64,000 bases of DNA from RHLJ01 sp048058975 (GTDB lineage Bacteria; Bacteroidota; Rhodothermia; Balneolales; Balneolaceae), in assembly GCA_048058975.1 (NCBI GenBank), contig JBLLNP010000003.1, positions 1-64,000 of the forward strand. Reading direction: 5' to 3'. The notes under the pieces were generated by a model that was not told the DNA's origin, searched no databases, and was given only the letters and a program-made list of their open reading frames with translations. How positions within the stretch are numbered: the first letter of the stretch is position 1; each line of letters begins with the position of its first letter. The position numbers and the translations under genes are program-made. Positions 52,847 to 62,428 of this stretch are shown one piece after another.

Positions 52847-55672
52847 ATGCGGCGACTGCTTTTTTTATTGTGTCTGATGGTGCTTTTTCCACATCTTTCC
52901 CTGAAAGCACAAGTACCATTTGGTGGGCATCCGCCATCTGTTAAGTGGTACCAAATCGACACCGATGTAGTTCGGGTCATTTTTCCTGAATATCAAACTG
53001 AGGAAGCAAAACGTATTGCAAGCCTCCTCAATTATCTCCATTCTTATCATTTACAAACGGTTGGAGAACGCACCAAAAAAATTGATGTGGTTCTGCAAAC
53101 CAACCAGGTAATTAGTAATGGATACGTAGGACTTTCTCCTTACCGAAGCGAGTTCTATGCTACTCCTTTTCAAAACACCCAACTTTTAGGTACAACCAAT
53201 TGGTTAGATGAACTCGCCATTCACGAATATCGGCATGCCCTTCAGTTTACAAATGCTAACCGTGGAGCAACCAAAGTATTTCATGTATTGCAAGGACAAG
53301 GTGGCCGGGCCGGTGCAATGGTTCTCTCCGTTCCAAACTGGTATTTTGAAGGTGATGCCGTTGTAAGCGAAACTGTGCTAAGTAATAACGGGCGTGGCAG
53401 AACCCCTTCCTTTTTTAAAGAACAACGAGCCCTTCTTCTTAACGGGATTGACTATTCATATATGAAGGCTAGAAATGGTTCATTTAAAGATATCGTACCC
53501 AATCATTACCGCCTTGGATACGCTATAACTAATTACGGTCGAAATCAGTTTGGTCAGGAAGTTTGGAAAAACATACTTGCTGATGCCGGAGCCTACCGTA
53601 CTATTATTTATCCATTTTCAGGCGCTATGGATATTCATACAGGCATGAGAGCGCCGGAAATGTATCAAGCGGCATATAAGGAGCTGAAAGATCAATGGGC
53701 GGAAGAACTCAATGAAACTGAGTTAACTAAACATGTTTCCATCACTGAAAAACAACCTACCGTAACGAACGATCAGTTCGCCCGTTTTCTAAGTGATGGA
53801 AATTTGGTGTACATAAACTCCAGCTTCAAAAAAACACCCGCAGTTCATAAGATTGAAGGGGATCAAAACCAAAAAATCACTGAAATTGGCGCTTCCGTAA
53901 ATACATTCCTTTCGGAAAACAATGGGGTACTGGCCTGGACCGAATATCAACGAGATGCAAGATGGGGTAATCGAAACTTCACCAAGGTGGTTACTTTTGA
54001 CCTAATGTCCGAAGAAAAAAAGACGATCACCCAAAAAACTAAACTCTTTTCTCCACAAGTTTCAGGAGATGGAAGCAAGATTGCCGCTGCACGTTATACC
54101 TCCGAATTAACCTCTGAAATCGTGCTTCTCGATATTAACAGTGGATCGGTTTTGAAAACACTTCAAAATCCCGGAAACTACGTTCTTTCATACCCAACCT
54201 GGACTACCGATAATTCTGCAATTGTATTTGTGGCACAACACCAACATCAGGTTGCCATACTTAGGTATGATCTTAATACGGATTCCATAACCGCACTTAC
54301 CGACTGGACACATCATTCCATAGGAAGTCTGTCACTAAGTAATTCTGAAGTGGTTTTTTCTGCTTCTTATACCGGGATCGATAATATTTTTTCTGTGGAT
54401 TTGGATGGCAGCAAAACCATCATGCAACACACTTCTGCTAAAATTGGTGCTTATCAACCGGATATATCTCCAGACGGAAAAACGATCGTATTTAGTGAAT
54501 TTACTGAGAAAGGACATGTACTGAGTTCACTGAATATTGAAGAGTCTCTTCAAAGAATAATTACTCCTGAAGAACCCATGGATATGGATCGCTTCAATAT
54601 TGAGCTTGCTGATTATGAAGAAAACATCTTGGGCAAAATCCCGGATACTGACTTTGATACCAAGCCTTATAAAGGCTTTTTAAAAGGAACTAAGTTACAC
54701 GACTGGGGAATATCCGGAGATGAAGCTGAAATTTATACCCGATTGGGATTCACTAATATCCTTAACGACTTTAACGCAAATCTGATTGGAGGATATAACC
54801 AAAACGAGGAAGCATTCCGCTATGGAGTTTCGGCTCAATATGGAAAATTCTACCCCGTATTAAATTTTTCTGCTTTTAATTCTTCACGTAATGTTATTGA
54901 TCAAAATCCAACCGACACATTGTTTATTGATCGATTTGAACAGAATAAAATAAGCTTAGGAGCCTCAGTTCCGTTGGCCTGGCAAAGGGGGAATTATTCT
55001 ACAGGTCTTACCGTAGGAGTTGATTTGGCAGCTTACCAATTAGGAGATCAGTTCTCTTTTCAGAATCAGGCAGAGAGTCTGAGTTCTTTAGAGTTGAGCT
55101 TTCAGTTTTATAATATCCGGCGACGAGCCTATCAAAATGTGCAAAGTCGAATTGGTCAATACGTTTTCGCTAATTATTCAAAATCGTTAAGTAATATTGA
55201 TGGAGAACGATTTAACGTTCAGGGAGGCTTGTTTCTGCCCGGGTTGGGATTGAATCATAGTATTCGTGTTGAAGGGGAATATCAACGTGAATTATCCTCA
55301 AACGATTATCAATACGTTGATTTTTTTAATTATGCACGAGGTTATTCTTACTTCACGTTTAATGACATCGCAAGAAGAATTTCGTTCAACTACCAGTTGC
55401 CGTTACTATACCCTGATTGGGGATTTTTTAACTTTGCTTACTTCAAAAGAATCAGGCTGAATGCATTTGTCGATCGTGCAGAACTTGAGCTTCACGACTT
55501 CAATTCAATCTCTGAAACGCCTCGAACTTCTTATGGAGGAGAGCTGATGATTGATACGGTAATGCTGAATGTGGTTCCAATCACTTTCATTCTCCGTCAA
55601 AGCTTTCTTCCTGATGCCTTTGACGGAGAATCCACTACAAATTTCGACTTCTTAATTTCAGTTTCTCTTTAA
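52847..55672 (+). CDS. Exported metallopeptidase-like, propeller and barrel-like protein
   Basis: A 941-residue envelope protein. After a signal peptide (1-21) comes a peptidase MA-like domain with HEYRH (about 126-130, an HExxH zinc motif) and NWYFEGDAVVSE downstream, which supplies a candidate third ligand Glu. Residues ~320-600 are TolB/WD40-type propeller blades (QVSGDGSKIAAARYTSE, DISPDGKTIVFSEF). The last ~300 residues alternate polar and hydrophobic in beta-hairpin style and end in FDFLISVSL, as in outer-membrane barrels. It may be a barrel-anchored surface or periplasmic protease; the barrel and catalysis are inferred. Confidence 0.75.
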   Translation: MRRLLFLLCLMVLFPHLSLKAQVPFGGHPPSVKWYQIDTDVVRVIFPEYQTEEAKRIASLLNYLHSYHLQTVGERTKKIDVVLQTNQVISNGYVGLSPYRSEFYATPFQNTQLLGTTNWLDELAIHEYRHALQFTNANRGATKVFHVLQGQGGRAGAMVLSVPNWYFEGDAVVSETVLSNNGRGRTPSFFKEQRALLLNGIDYSYMKARNGSFKDIVPNHYRLGYAITNYGRNQFGQEVWKNILADAGAYRTIIYPFSGAMDIHTGMRAPEMYQAAYKELKDQWAEELNETELTKHVSITEKQPTVTNDQFARFLSDGNLVYINSSFKKTPAVHKIEGDQNQKITEIGASVNTFLSENNGVLAWTEYQRDARWGNRNFTKVVTFDLMSEEKKTITQKTKLFSPQVSGDGSKIAAARYTSELTSEIVLLDINSGSVLKTLQNPGNYVLSYPTWTTDNSAIVFVAQHQHQVAILRYDLNTDSITALTDWTHHSIGSLSLSNSEVVFSASYTGIDNIFSVDLDGSKTIMQHTSAKIGAYQPDISPDGKTIVFSEFTEKGHVLSSLNIEESLQRIITPEEPMDMDRFNIELADYEENILGKIPDTDFDTKPYKGFLKGTKLHDWGISGDEAEIYTRLGFTNILNDFNANLIGGYNQNEEAFRYGVSAQYGKFYPVLNFSAFNSSRNVIDQNPTDTLFIDRFEQNKISLGASVPLAWQRGNYSTGLTVGVDLAAYQLGDQFSFQNQAESLSSLELSFQFYNIRRRAYQNVQSRIGQYVFANYSKSLSNIDGERFNVQGGLFLPGLGLNHSIRVEGEYQRELSSNDYQYVDFFNYARGYSYFTFNDIARRISFNYQLPLLYPDWGFFNFAYFKRIRLNAFVDRAELELHDFNSISETPRTSYGGELMIDTVMLNVVPITFILRQSFLPDAFDGESTTNFDFLISVSL

Positions 55673-55678
55673 CTAAAC

Positions 55679-57499
55679 TTAAACTGAAGCCTTTTTCTTC
55701 TCTTCACGCTTACGATCGTTGTGATCCAAAAACTTCTTTCTTATTCGAAGGCTTTTTGGAGTTACTTCAAGCAATTCGTCGTTGGCAATAAACTCTATAC
55801 ACTCTTCCAGACTCATTTTTTTAGCCTGGGAAATTTTGATCGAGTCTGCGGTTTGAGTTGCTCTATGGTTAGTTAGGTTCTTCTTTTTAACCACGTTCAC
55901 AATCATATCATCCGTACGATTGTTAAGGCCGACCACCATACCCATATAAACAGGATCGCCCGGTTCTACATAGAACTGTCCGCGATCCTGTATTCCTTCC
56001 AGGGCATAGCCAGTAACATCTCCCTGTTCCAGCGCGATAAGCGCACCTCGGGTTCTACCGGGAATTTCTCCTGCATACGGCTCATACGCATCAAACTGTT
56101 GGTGCATAATCCCTGTACCTCTGGTTTCGGTGAGCATCTCACCCCTGAAGCCAATCAGTCCACGGGAAGGCACACGAAATTCGATCCGGTTATTTTCGCC
56201 TTCCTGACTCATACTCTGCATAATTCCTTTCCGCTTTTGAAGATTATCAATCACACGATTGCTGTAATCTGTGTGAACATCTACCACTACTTCTTCAAAA
56301 GGCTCATGCGTTATTCCATCAATCTCCTGCATTAATACCTCAGGGCGTGATACTGAAAACTCAAATCCTTCCCTTCGCATCGTCTCGATTAAAATCGCCA
56401 TCTGTAATTCACCACGACCAGATACTTTAAATACGTCTGGACTATCTGTAGGATCGACCTTCATTGCTACATTGGTTCTAACTTCACGCTCTAACCGATC
56501 TTTGATTTGGTTTGATGTAACGTAATCGCCTTCTTTACCCGCGAATGGTGAATTATTCACCCGAAAATACATGGCAATGGTTGGCTTATCTAAATCCACA
56601 TATTCAAGTGGGGTAGGATCTGAAACAGCTGTAAGGGTGTCTCCTATATTAACAGAATCATACCCAGCTAGTGCAACGATATCACCTGCTAAAGCTTTCT
56701 CAACAGGCTCGCGCTGAAGTCCGTTAAATGAAAATAGTTTAGTAGCCCGGCCTTTCATTTTCTGATCGCCTCTTCCACTAATCAAGGCTACTTCCTGGTT
56801 CAGCTTTATAGTGCCCTGCTCAATTCTTCCAACTGCAATTCTACCCACATAGTCGTTCCAGTCGATGCTACTTACTAACATCTTGAATTCTTCATCAACA
56901 GGTTGATCAGGAGCAGGAACATGTTCAACAATCTTATCCATTAATGGAGACAAATCCACATTTTCACCATCAAGATCTTCCTTGGCATATCCATCGCGTG
57001 CGGCAGCATAAAGCACAGGAAAATCCAACTGATCGTTGGTTGCGTCAAGCATTACAAACAGGTCAAAAATCTCGTCAAGAACGGCATCCGGACGCGCATC
57101 TTTTCGGTCAATTTTGTTGATCAATACTATAGGCTTATAACCAAGGCTAAGTGACTTACGAAGTACGAATTTAGTTTGAGGAAGAGGTCCTTCTGCGGCA
57201 TCTACAAGTAGAATTACTCCATTAACCATCTTCAGAATACGCTCTACTTCCCCACCAAAGTCGGCGTGACCTGGAGTGTCCACGATATTAATTTTAGTTC
57301 CTTTCCAGTGAACAGCCGTGTTCTTGGAACTAATCGTAATTCCGCGTTCTTTTTCGAGATCACCGGAATCCATTACTCTCTCTTCCACCTCCTGATTTTC
57401 TCTAAACGTACCGCTTTGTTTAAGTATCTGATCTACGAGGGTGGTTTTGCCATGATCTACGTGCGCGATGATGGCGATATTTCTAAGTTCTTGTGTCAT
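55679..57499 (-). CDS. typA: Ribosome-associated GTPase TypA/BipA
   Basis: EF-G-like GTPase acting in late 50S assembly and stress adaptation. 606 residues; G motifs AHVDHGKTTLVDQIL, RGITISSKN, DTPGHADFGGEVER and NKIDRKDAR. Domains III and V (GRGELQMAILIETMRREGFE) are present, as is the BipA-specific C-terminal domain (LTNHRATQTADSIKI, LRIRKKFLDHNDRKR). Convergent with the peptidase gene (6-base gap) and divergent from rsgA. Confidence 0.96.
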   Translation of the reverse strand: MTQELRNIAIIAHVDHGKTTLVDQILKQSGTFRENQEVEERVMDSGDLEKERGITISSKNTAVHWKGTKINIVDTPGHADFGGEVERILKMVNGVILLVDAAEGPLPQTKFVLRKSLSLGYKPIVLINKIDRKDARPDAVLDEIFDLFVMLDATNDQLDFPVLYAAARDGYAKEDLDGENVDLSPLMDKIVEHVPAPDQPVDEEFKMLVSSIDWNDYVGRIAVGRIEQGTIKLNQEVALISGRGDQKMKGRATKLFSFNGLQREPVEKALAGDIVALAGYDSVNIGDTLTAVSDPTPLEYVDLDKPTIAMYFRVNNSPFAGKEGDYVTSNQIKDRLEREVRTNVAMKVDPTDSPDVFKVSGRGELQMAILIETMRREGFEFSVSRPEVLMQEIDGITHEPFEEVVVDVHTDYSNRVIDNLQKRKGIMQSMSQEGENNRIEFRVPSRGLIGFRGEMLTETRGTGIMHQQFDAYEPYAGEIPGRTRGALIALEQGDVTGYALEGIQDRGQFYVEPGDPVYMGMVVGLNNRTDDMIVNVVKKKNLTNHRATQTADSIKISQAKKMSLEECIEFIANDELLEVTPKSLRIRKKFLDHNDRKREEKKKASV

Positions 57500-57607
57500 T
57501 GATTATTTGTTGGAAAAATTTGCAGCCTTGAAGATACAGCTATTTCAAACAAATAATGATTATGAAATGCTTAAATGTTTTTGAGCTAAATATCCTACCT
57601 TTACTAA

Positions 57608-58672
57608 ATGAACTTAAAGGAATTAGGATTCAATCAGAATATCGAACGGCTTCTGGAAAACGAAATCCTTGAAGGATTTACCCTTGGTCGTGTAATATCT
57701 GAGCACAAAGAACGCTATGTAGTTCAAACTGAAAGTGGTTCTTTTAATGCAGAAATAACAGGGAATCTTCGTTTTACTGCTGAAAGCCGAGCTGACTTCC
57801 CTACGGTAGGCGATTGGGTAAAAGTATCTGTTTTTGATGAGCTGGCAATTATTCTTGAAGTACTACCTCGATTTTCACTGCTTGAACGTCAGGCAGTAGG
57901 CAAATTTGGCGAAACACAACCTATTGCTTCTAATGTTGATGTGGCTTTTGTGATGCAGGCGGTCGGGCACGATTTTAACCTGAACAGACTGGAAAGATAT
58001 CTTATAGTGTGCAATACCGCGTCTATTCAGCCTGTGATTATATTAAGTAAAATCGATCTTATTTCATCCGAAGAGCTTTCTGAGTTGCTTTCAAACTTAG
58101 ATAAGAGATTGCCATCTATTCCTGTAATTCCAATTAGTAACCAGAGTCTCGCGGGCTACGATGTTCTGAAAAGTCATCTTGAACCAGGCAAAACTTATTG
58201 CATTCTTGGATCTTCGGGAGTTGGAAAATCTTCTTTGGTAAATAATGTACTACAAAGCCAGAAAATGGCGGTGAGCACTATAAGCGAGAGTACTAACAAA
58301 GGCAGACATACCACCAGCCACCGCGAATTATTTATCCTCCCTGAAGGAGGAGTAATTATAGACACTCCGGGAATGCGTGAACTTGGCATTGCTACCGAAG
58401 GTGACGGTATTGATCAAACTTTTTCCCAGATAACCGAGTTGGCTGAACAGTGTAGATTTGGTGATTGCTCCCACACCGAAGAACTTGGCTGTGCCGTATT
58501 AAAAGCGTTAGAAACCGGTGTATTAGATCAGGAAGTTTTTCATAATTACCACAAACTGAAAAGAGAGCAAGAGCATTTTTCCAGTACAGTTTATGAGCGC
58601 CGCGCAAAGGATAAAAAGATGGGAAAGCTCTATAAAAGCATTATGAAGAACAAAACTGATAACAAACGGTAG
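57608..58672 (+). CDS. rsgA: Small ribosomal subunit biogenesis GTPase RsgA
   Basis: Circularly permuted GTPase that checks late 30S maturation. 354 residues: OB domain (~25-105), GTPase domain with motif order G4 (LSKIDL) - G1 (LGSSGVGKSSLVN) - G3 (DTPGMRELG), and a C-terminal zinc-binding region (CRFGDCSHTEELGCAV). All expected Cys/His ligands are present. Adjacent to typA, another ribosome-assembly GTPase, on the opposite strand. Confidence 0.96.
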   Translation: MNLKELGFNQNIERLLENEILEGFTLGRVISEHKERYVVQTESGSFNAEITGNLRFTAESRADFPTVGDWVKVSVFDELAIILEVLPRFSLLERQAVGKFGETQPIASNVDVAFVMQAVGHDFNLNRLERYLIVCNTASIQPVIILSKIDLISSEELSELLSNLDKRLPSIPVIPISNQSLAGYDVLKSHLEPGKTYCILGSSGVGKSSLVNNVLQSQKMAVSTISESTNKGRHTTSHRELFILPEGGVIIDTPGMRELGIATEGDGIDQTFSQITELAEQCRFGDCSHTEELGCAVLKALETGVLDQEVFHNYHKLKREQEHFSSTVYERRAKDKKMGKLYKSIMKNKTDNKR

Positions 58673-58695
58673 CTTATTCATCAAATCTTCACGGT

Positions 58696-58722
58696 CTTGT
58701 CTCAAATTTTTGAGTACACAAG
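58696..58722 (+). promoter_or_regulatory. Hairpin before the ClbS-like gene
   Basis: CTTGT and ACAAG flank a palindromic CTCAAATTTTTGAG (58701-58714), giving a nested inverted repeat just upstream of the AGGAGG ribosome-binding site (start codon 58735). It may be an operator, or an RNA hairpin affecting initiation. Confidence 0.35.
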
Positions 58723-58734
58723 ATCAGGAGGAAT

Positions 58735-59232
58735 ATGGCAAAGCCCCGTAACAAACAAGAGTTACTCAGCCAAAGTGAAGAGAACTTTACAAAGCTTTTT
58801 CAATTCATCCTCTCTCTTGATGAAGAAGATCGCATTCGGGAATTTCCGGAAGGATATCTAAACCGATCGATAAGAGATGTTTTAGGTCATCTCCATGAAT
58901 GGCATAACATGATGTTAAGCTGGTATGAAATAGGCAGTACCGGACAAAAACCAGGTATACCGGCTAAAGGCTATACCTGGAAAACCACTCTGGATCTTAA
59001 TAAAGAAATTCAGCGAAAATATTCTACGGTTAGCTTACGGGAAGTAGAAAATTTACTCCGGTCTTCTCATAAAAAAATACAAACACTTATTGAAAAACAT
59101 ACTAATGAGCAGTTGTTCGAAAAGAAAAGATATGCCTGGACAGGCACGACCTCTCTGGGTGCATATCTGATTTCGGCTACATCCAGCCATTACGATTGGG
59201 CGTTGAAGCTAATTAAAAAGTGTCTAAAATAA
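58735..59232 (+). CDS. ClbS/DfsB-like four-helix bundle protein
   Basis: 165 residues with the layout of the ClbS/DfsB branch of DinB-like helical bundles (KPRNKQELLSQSEENFTKLF; IRDVLGHLHEWHNMMLSWYE; TSSHYDWALKLIKK). Conserved histidines sit in HLHEWH and SSHYDW. Characterised members include the colibactin self-resistance hydrolase ClbS, but most are uncharacterised. A strong AGGAGG sequence precedes the ATG. It is followed by the HEAAH lipoprotein after 29 bases, a likely two-gene unit. Confidence 0.8.
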   Translation: MAKPRNKQELLSQSEENFTKLFQFILSLDEEDRIREFPEGYLNRSIRDVLGHLHEWHNMMLSWYEIGSTGQKPGIPAKGYTWKTTLDLNKEIQRKYSTVSLREVENLLRSSHKKIQTLIEKHTNEQLFEKKRYAWTGTTSLGAYLISATSSHYDWALKLIKKCLK

Positions 59233-59261
59233 ATCATATAAAAAGTAAAGGGAGGATAGTG

Positions 59262-60329
59262 ATGATGCGTTTAATTCTTTTCTGGTTGATTTCAGTATTT
59301 ATGTTGTTTGGATGTAGTAAAAGTCCTCAAAAAACAGGTATTGATTTCTCTTTTGCCGCTGATGAGCGTTTATTTACAGCTCATGCTTTTATGAATATGG
59401 CTGGTTTTGATCTGGAATACAGACAAGAAGGTATGCATCCGATCCGAATTGAAATTCGTGATAAGCTAAGGCAACGTCTTTCCCCACAATACTTAGACTC
59501 CATCAACATCTATTATCGAAACCACATTCATTCACTGGGAGATTATGGCACGTACGCTTTTACACTTTCACCACCACCGGAGTTTAAGCTCCAACTGGAT
59601 TCTGCATCAAGCAGCTCTTGGGTAGCTGCCGATGTGAAGCAATTGCCTGAATTAAACTCCTTGCTTAGAGAATTTTATTCTAAAGCAGATATTTCTACAC
59701 TATGGGCTGAGTATGAACCTCGTTTACAGGAATATCATGATCGCTTTGCTCCTTTTGCTGAACAAGCTTTTAATGATTTGAAGGAATTTCTTGGGGTAAC
59801 AGAACTACCATCAGACATGGGAAAGGGAAAAATAATTACCGCTTACAGTCCCTTAATGTCATATTTTAACGCGTTTACTGTGATTGTGAATAATGATGTT
59901 TATATCGTAAATGGCCCTATGGATAGTGAACCAAGCCCCTCTTCCTATTACCACGAAGCCGCACATCATTTTGTTGATCGTGCAGTGAATGATAATGCTC
60001 TTTTACTGGAAAGGATTCAGCCTTTATTGCACTATGCGGAAGAAAAAAATGCTGGTATCGCTTATGCAGTTATGGAAGAGTCGCTTGTTCGCGCGATTCA
60101 AATTCTTTTGGATGAACAGCTTTTTAGCAGAACTACCGAAAAAACATTGGAAGCTACAAACAATGAGTACAGGTTTGGATTTATACTATGCCCATATTTT
60201 GTAGAAAACTTACCCGAATTCTCGGCTACCGGAAAATCCTTTGAAGAATATTTCCCTGAACTTATTACCGGAATTGATATAGACCATGAGATTCAACGTT
60301 TGGATAAATTCTTAAACAATGGGAATTAG
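59262..60329 (+). CDS. DUF4932-like lipoprotein with HExxH motif
   Basis: About 355 residues. The frame opens to 59220, but the ATG at 59262 (or 59265) follows a GGGAGG sequence and puts a lipoprotein signal right at the start (MRLILFWLISVFMLFGC, lipobox Cys). YYHEAAHHFVDRA near residue 230 is a zinc-metallopeptidase HExxH motif, with a downstream EESLVRA Glu as possible third ligand. The pattern fits DUF4932. Predicted lipid-anchored in the envelope; substrate unknown. Confidence 0.78.
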   Translation: MMRLILFWLISVFMLFGCSKSPQKTGIDFSFAADERLFTAHAFMNMAGFDLEYRQEGMHPIRIEIRDKLRQRLSPQYLDSINIYYRNHIHSLGDYGTYAFTLSPPPEFKLQLDSASSSSWVAADVKQLPELNSLLREFYSKADISTLWAEYEPRLQEYHDRFAPFAEQAFNDLKEFLGVTELPSDMGKGKIITAYSPLMSYFNAFTVIVNNDVYIVNGPMDSEPSPSSYYHEAAHHFVDRAVNDNALLLERIQPLLHYAEEKNAGIAYAVMEESLVRAIQILLDEQLFSRTTEKTLEATNNEYRFGFILCPYFVENLPEFSATGKSFEEYFPELITGIDIDHEIQRLDKFLNNGN

Positions 60330-60402
60330 TTCTTCATAAATTTCCCGGAAGCTCTTTCCCTGGTACATGCTTACGTTCGAACTCGATGCAAGCCTAAGTA
60401 AT

Positions 60403-61095
60403 TTATTTTTTACTTAACACGACTTTATTTACCCTGATCCCGGATATTATTGTCGTTGACCCACTTAACATTACTGAAAAATCAATCCAGCCTGTTTTCC
60501 CATCTACATAGAAAGGTAAAAAATTACTTTCTGTGGTAAAGGTTCTTATTCCGGATGGGCTGTAGGATTGGTTCCGAATGATTTCAGCAGCGAATAAATG
60601 TTCGTTCTGAATCCAGATCAGGGAATCGCTGTTTACAACATTTCCATTTGAAGTTACGTCCATAATTTTATTATCCTCAATAACATTTCCATACTCGGCC
60701 AAGATTGGAATCCTTAAATCTCCTCCATTAAATAAACCGAACCTATTTTTTTCGGTCTCACCAAGTACAAAAGCAATTTTTGTATTGGCCTGAGATTTCA
60801 AAGTAACGAGTTGACGGTCATCCTCTCTGAACAACCACACACTGAACTCTATATCATCTGTTTGATTCCCGATAATATCTAATGCGATATTTGAATGAAT
60901 GAGTTCATCCGTTTCATCCACTATTTTTAAGGCATAATCAACAGGCTCTTCTTTAATAACCTGAACTACTTCAGGATTGATCTCTCCAATTACAAAATCG
61001 GGGGATTCACCTTCAACTTCTGGTTGCATTGGAGTACTGGAACAACCTGCCAGAAATATAAGACCAAAGACTAGATAAAAGATTTTTCCTCTCAT
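60403..61095 (-). CDS. Hypothetical lipoprotein
   Basis: 230 residues with a clear lipobox (LVFGLIFLAGCSS, Cys 18). The remainder is beta-rich, with segments such as IEFSVWLFREDDRQLVTL and FLPFYVDGKTGWIDFSVML. I recognise no family. It stands alone, with about 110 bases upstream and convergent with the DUF4932-like gene. Confidence 0.7.
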   Translation of the reverse strand: MRGKIFYLVFGLIFLAGCSSTPMQPEVEGESPDFVIGEINPEVVQVIKEEPVDYALKIVDETDELIHSNIALDIIGNQTDDIEFSVWLFREDDRQLVTLKSQANTKIAFVLGETEKNRFGLFNGGDLRIPILAEYGNVIEDNKIMDVTSNGNVVNSDSLIWIQNEHLFAAEIIRNQSYSPSGIRTFTTESNFLPFYVDGKTGWIDFSVMLSGSTTIISGIRVNKVVLSKK

Positions 61096-61207
61096 AGAAC
61101 ATAGAATTACTTACCACTTAAACTTGCTTATGGAACGCTAAACTAATAGCCAATAGTTCGAGCTGCTCGTAACTTTTTGTAAATTTTATCTGTTCCTGAA
61201 ATCTGTC

Positions 61208-61819
61208 TTATCTCTTCAATACCTTAAAAGCAATATCTCTTCCTTCTCCCTGCATAATCGCTAAATTAATCCAGGTAGAAGCGAACTGCTCAATAAGTTC
61301 AAATTTGTTATCTCCGCCAAAGTCGTAGCACTTCTCAAATCCTAAATCTTGCGAAAGCCGATTCACGACTTCTTTCCCTTTTGCACTATCTCCCGCTGTA
61401 AACATATCTATTCCTTCTCCATGGTAGGTAGGATTTTCCATGTTCTCAAAACCAGTAGTATTAAATCCTTTAACTACATGCTCTGCGTCTGCATTTTCTT
61501 TGATGGCATCCGCTCCTGTTTTAAACTGCTTATCTCTCAAAAATACCGAGTTAGTGGCGTCTATAAACACTTTGTTTTTAACTCCGGATAATGATCTTGC
61601 AAAATCGGGTACTGCACTAGCCGGGATACTGACCAATATCACCTCAGATTGATCTACAGCTTGTTGAATAGTAGAAACTTCCATCCCCAGTTCTTTGGCG
61701 GATTGATATTTCTCGTCTTCAGGATTTCTTGCGCCAATGATGATAGTGTGCCCGGCTTTTCTCCAGCCTTCGGCAAGAACTTTTCCAACATTTCCGTATC
61801 CTATTATTGCAATATTCAT
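61208..61819 (-). CDS. NADPH-dependent F420 reductase-like oxidoreductase
   Basis: 203 residues with a Rossmann start IAIIGYGNVGKVLAEGW and IIIGARNPED (NADP-type phosphate-binding Arg), then HVVKGFNTTGFENMENP. It belongs to the F420-dependent NADP reductase/NAD(P)-binding superfamily. No F420 synthesis gene is in the window, and such proteins in Bacteroidota may use other substrates. Last gene of a tight four-gene operon (3-base gap). Confidence 0.85.
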   Translation of the reverse strand: MNIAIIGYGNVGKVLAEGWRKAGHTIIIGARNPEDEKYQSAKELGMEVSTIQQAVDQSEVILVSIPASAVPDFARSLSGVKNKVFIDATNSVFLRDKQFKTGADAIKENADAEHVVKGFNTTGFENMENPTYHGEGIDMFTAGDSAKGKEVVNRLSQDLGFEKCYDFGGDNKFELIEQFASTWINLAIMQGEGRDIAFKVLKR

Positions 61820-61822
61820 GAT

Positions 61823-62425
61823 TTAAATTTTAGGGATTATGAAATAAATGGGAATTAAAGCAAAAAACACTAACGCAAGATATGGATGTATTAATGAACT
61901 AAGTGTTGCAACGCACCATAACCCCGGTCCCATTATCAGTGACAACCTTGCCCTGTGCCTTAGAGTTACTTCTTTACATTCTTCTCTATGCAGTTCGGGG
62001 ATTTTGAGTACATAATATCTCATCCCACTAAATATCAGGCTTGCACTAATCATCACGATGCCAAAAAGCAGAATCGCAGTAGTATTACCCGGATAATTAC
62101 CAACCAAACCACTTGGAAATGGAATAAAAGAGACACAAAGCACTAAAAACATGTTCATCCAAACAAGTTTGTTATCCGTTTGCCGTAGCTCTTCGAAAAA
62201 GCGGTGATGATTCACCCAAAAAACTGCTACTATTAAAAAGCTGATAACCCAACTTAGAAAAGAAGGTACTTCATGAATTAAAACCTTCATCAGTCCGGCA
62301 GAGGTGACTGTAGAGTCTAGTTCTGGAACTTTGATTTCGAGTACCAGCAATGTAATAATAATCGCGAACACTCCATCGCTAAAGGCTTCTAATCGGTTCT
62401 TAGAAATGATGCTTGTGCTGTGCAT
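61823..62425 (-). CDS. TMEM175-like potassium channel (DUF1211)
   Basis: 200 residues with six predicted membrane helices and the RLEAFSDGVFAIIITLLVLE signature near residues 11-30, containing the FSD motif of TMEM175 channels. Bacterial members form tetrameric K+-permeable channels. It lies 3 bases from the bestrophin gene. Confidence 0.88.
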   Translation of the reverse strand: MHSTSIISKNRLEAFSDGVFAIIITLLVLEIKVPELDSTVTSAGLMKVLIHEVPSFLSWVISFLIVAVFWVNHHRFFEELRQTDNKLVWMNMFLVLCVSFIPFPSGLVGNYPGNTTAILLFGIVMISASLIFSGMRYYVLKIPELHREECKEVTLRHRARLSLIMGPGLWCVATLSSLIHPYLALVFFALIPIYFIIPKI

Positions 62426-62428
62426 GAG

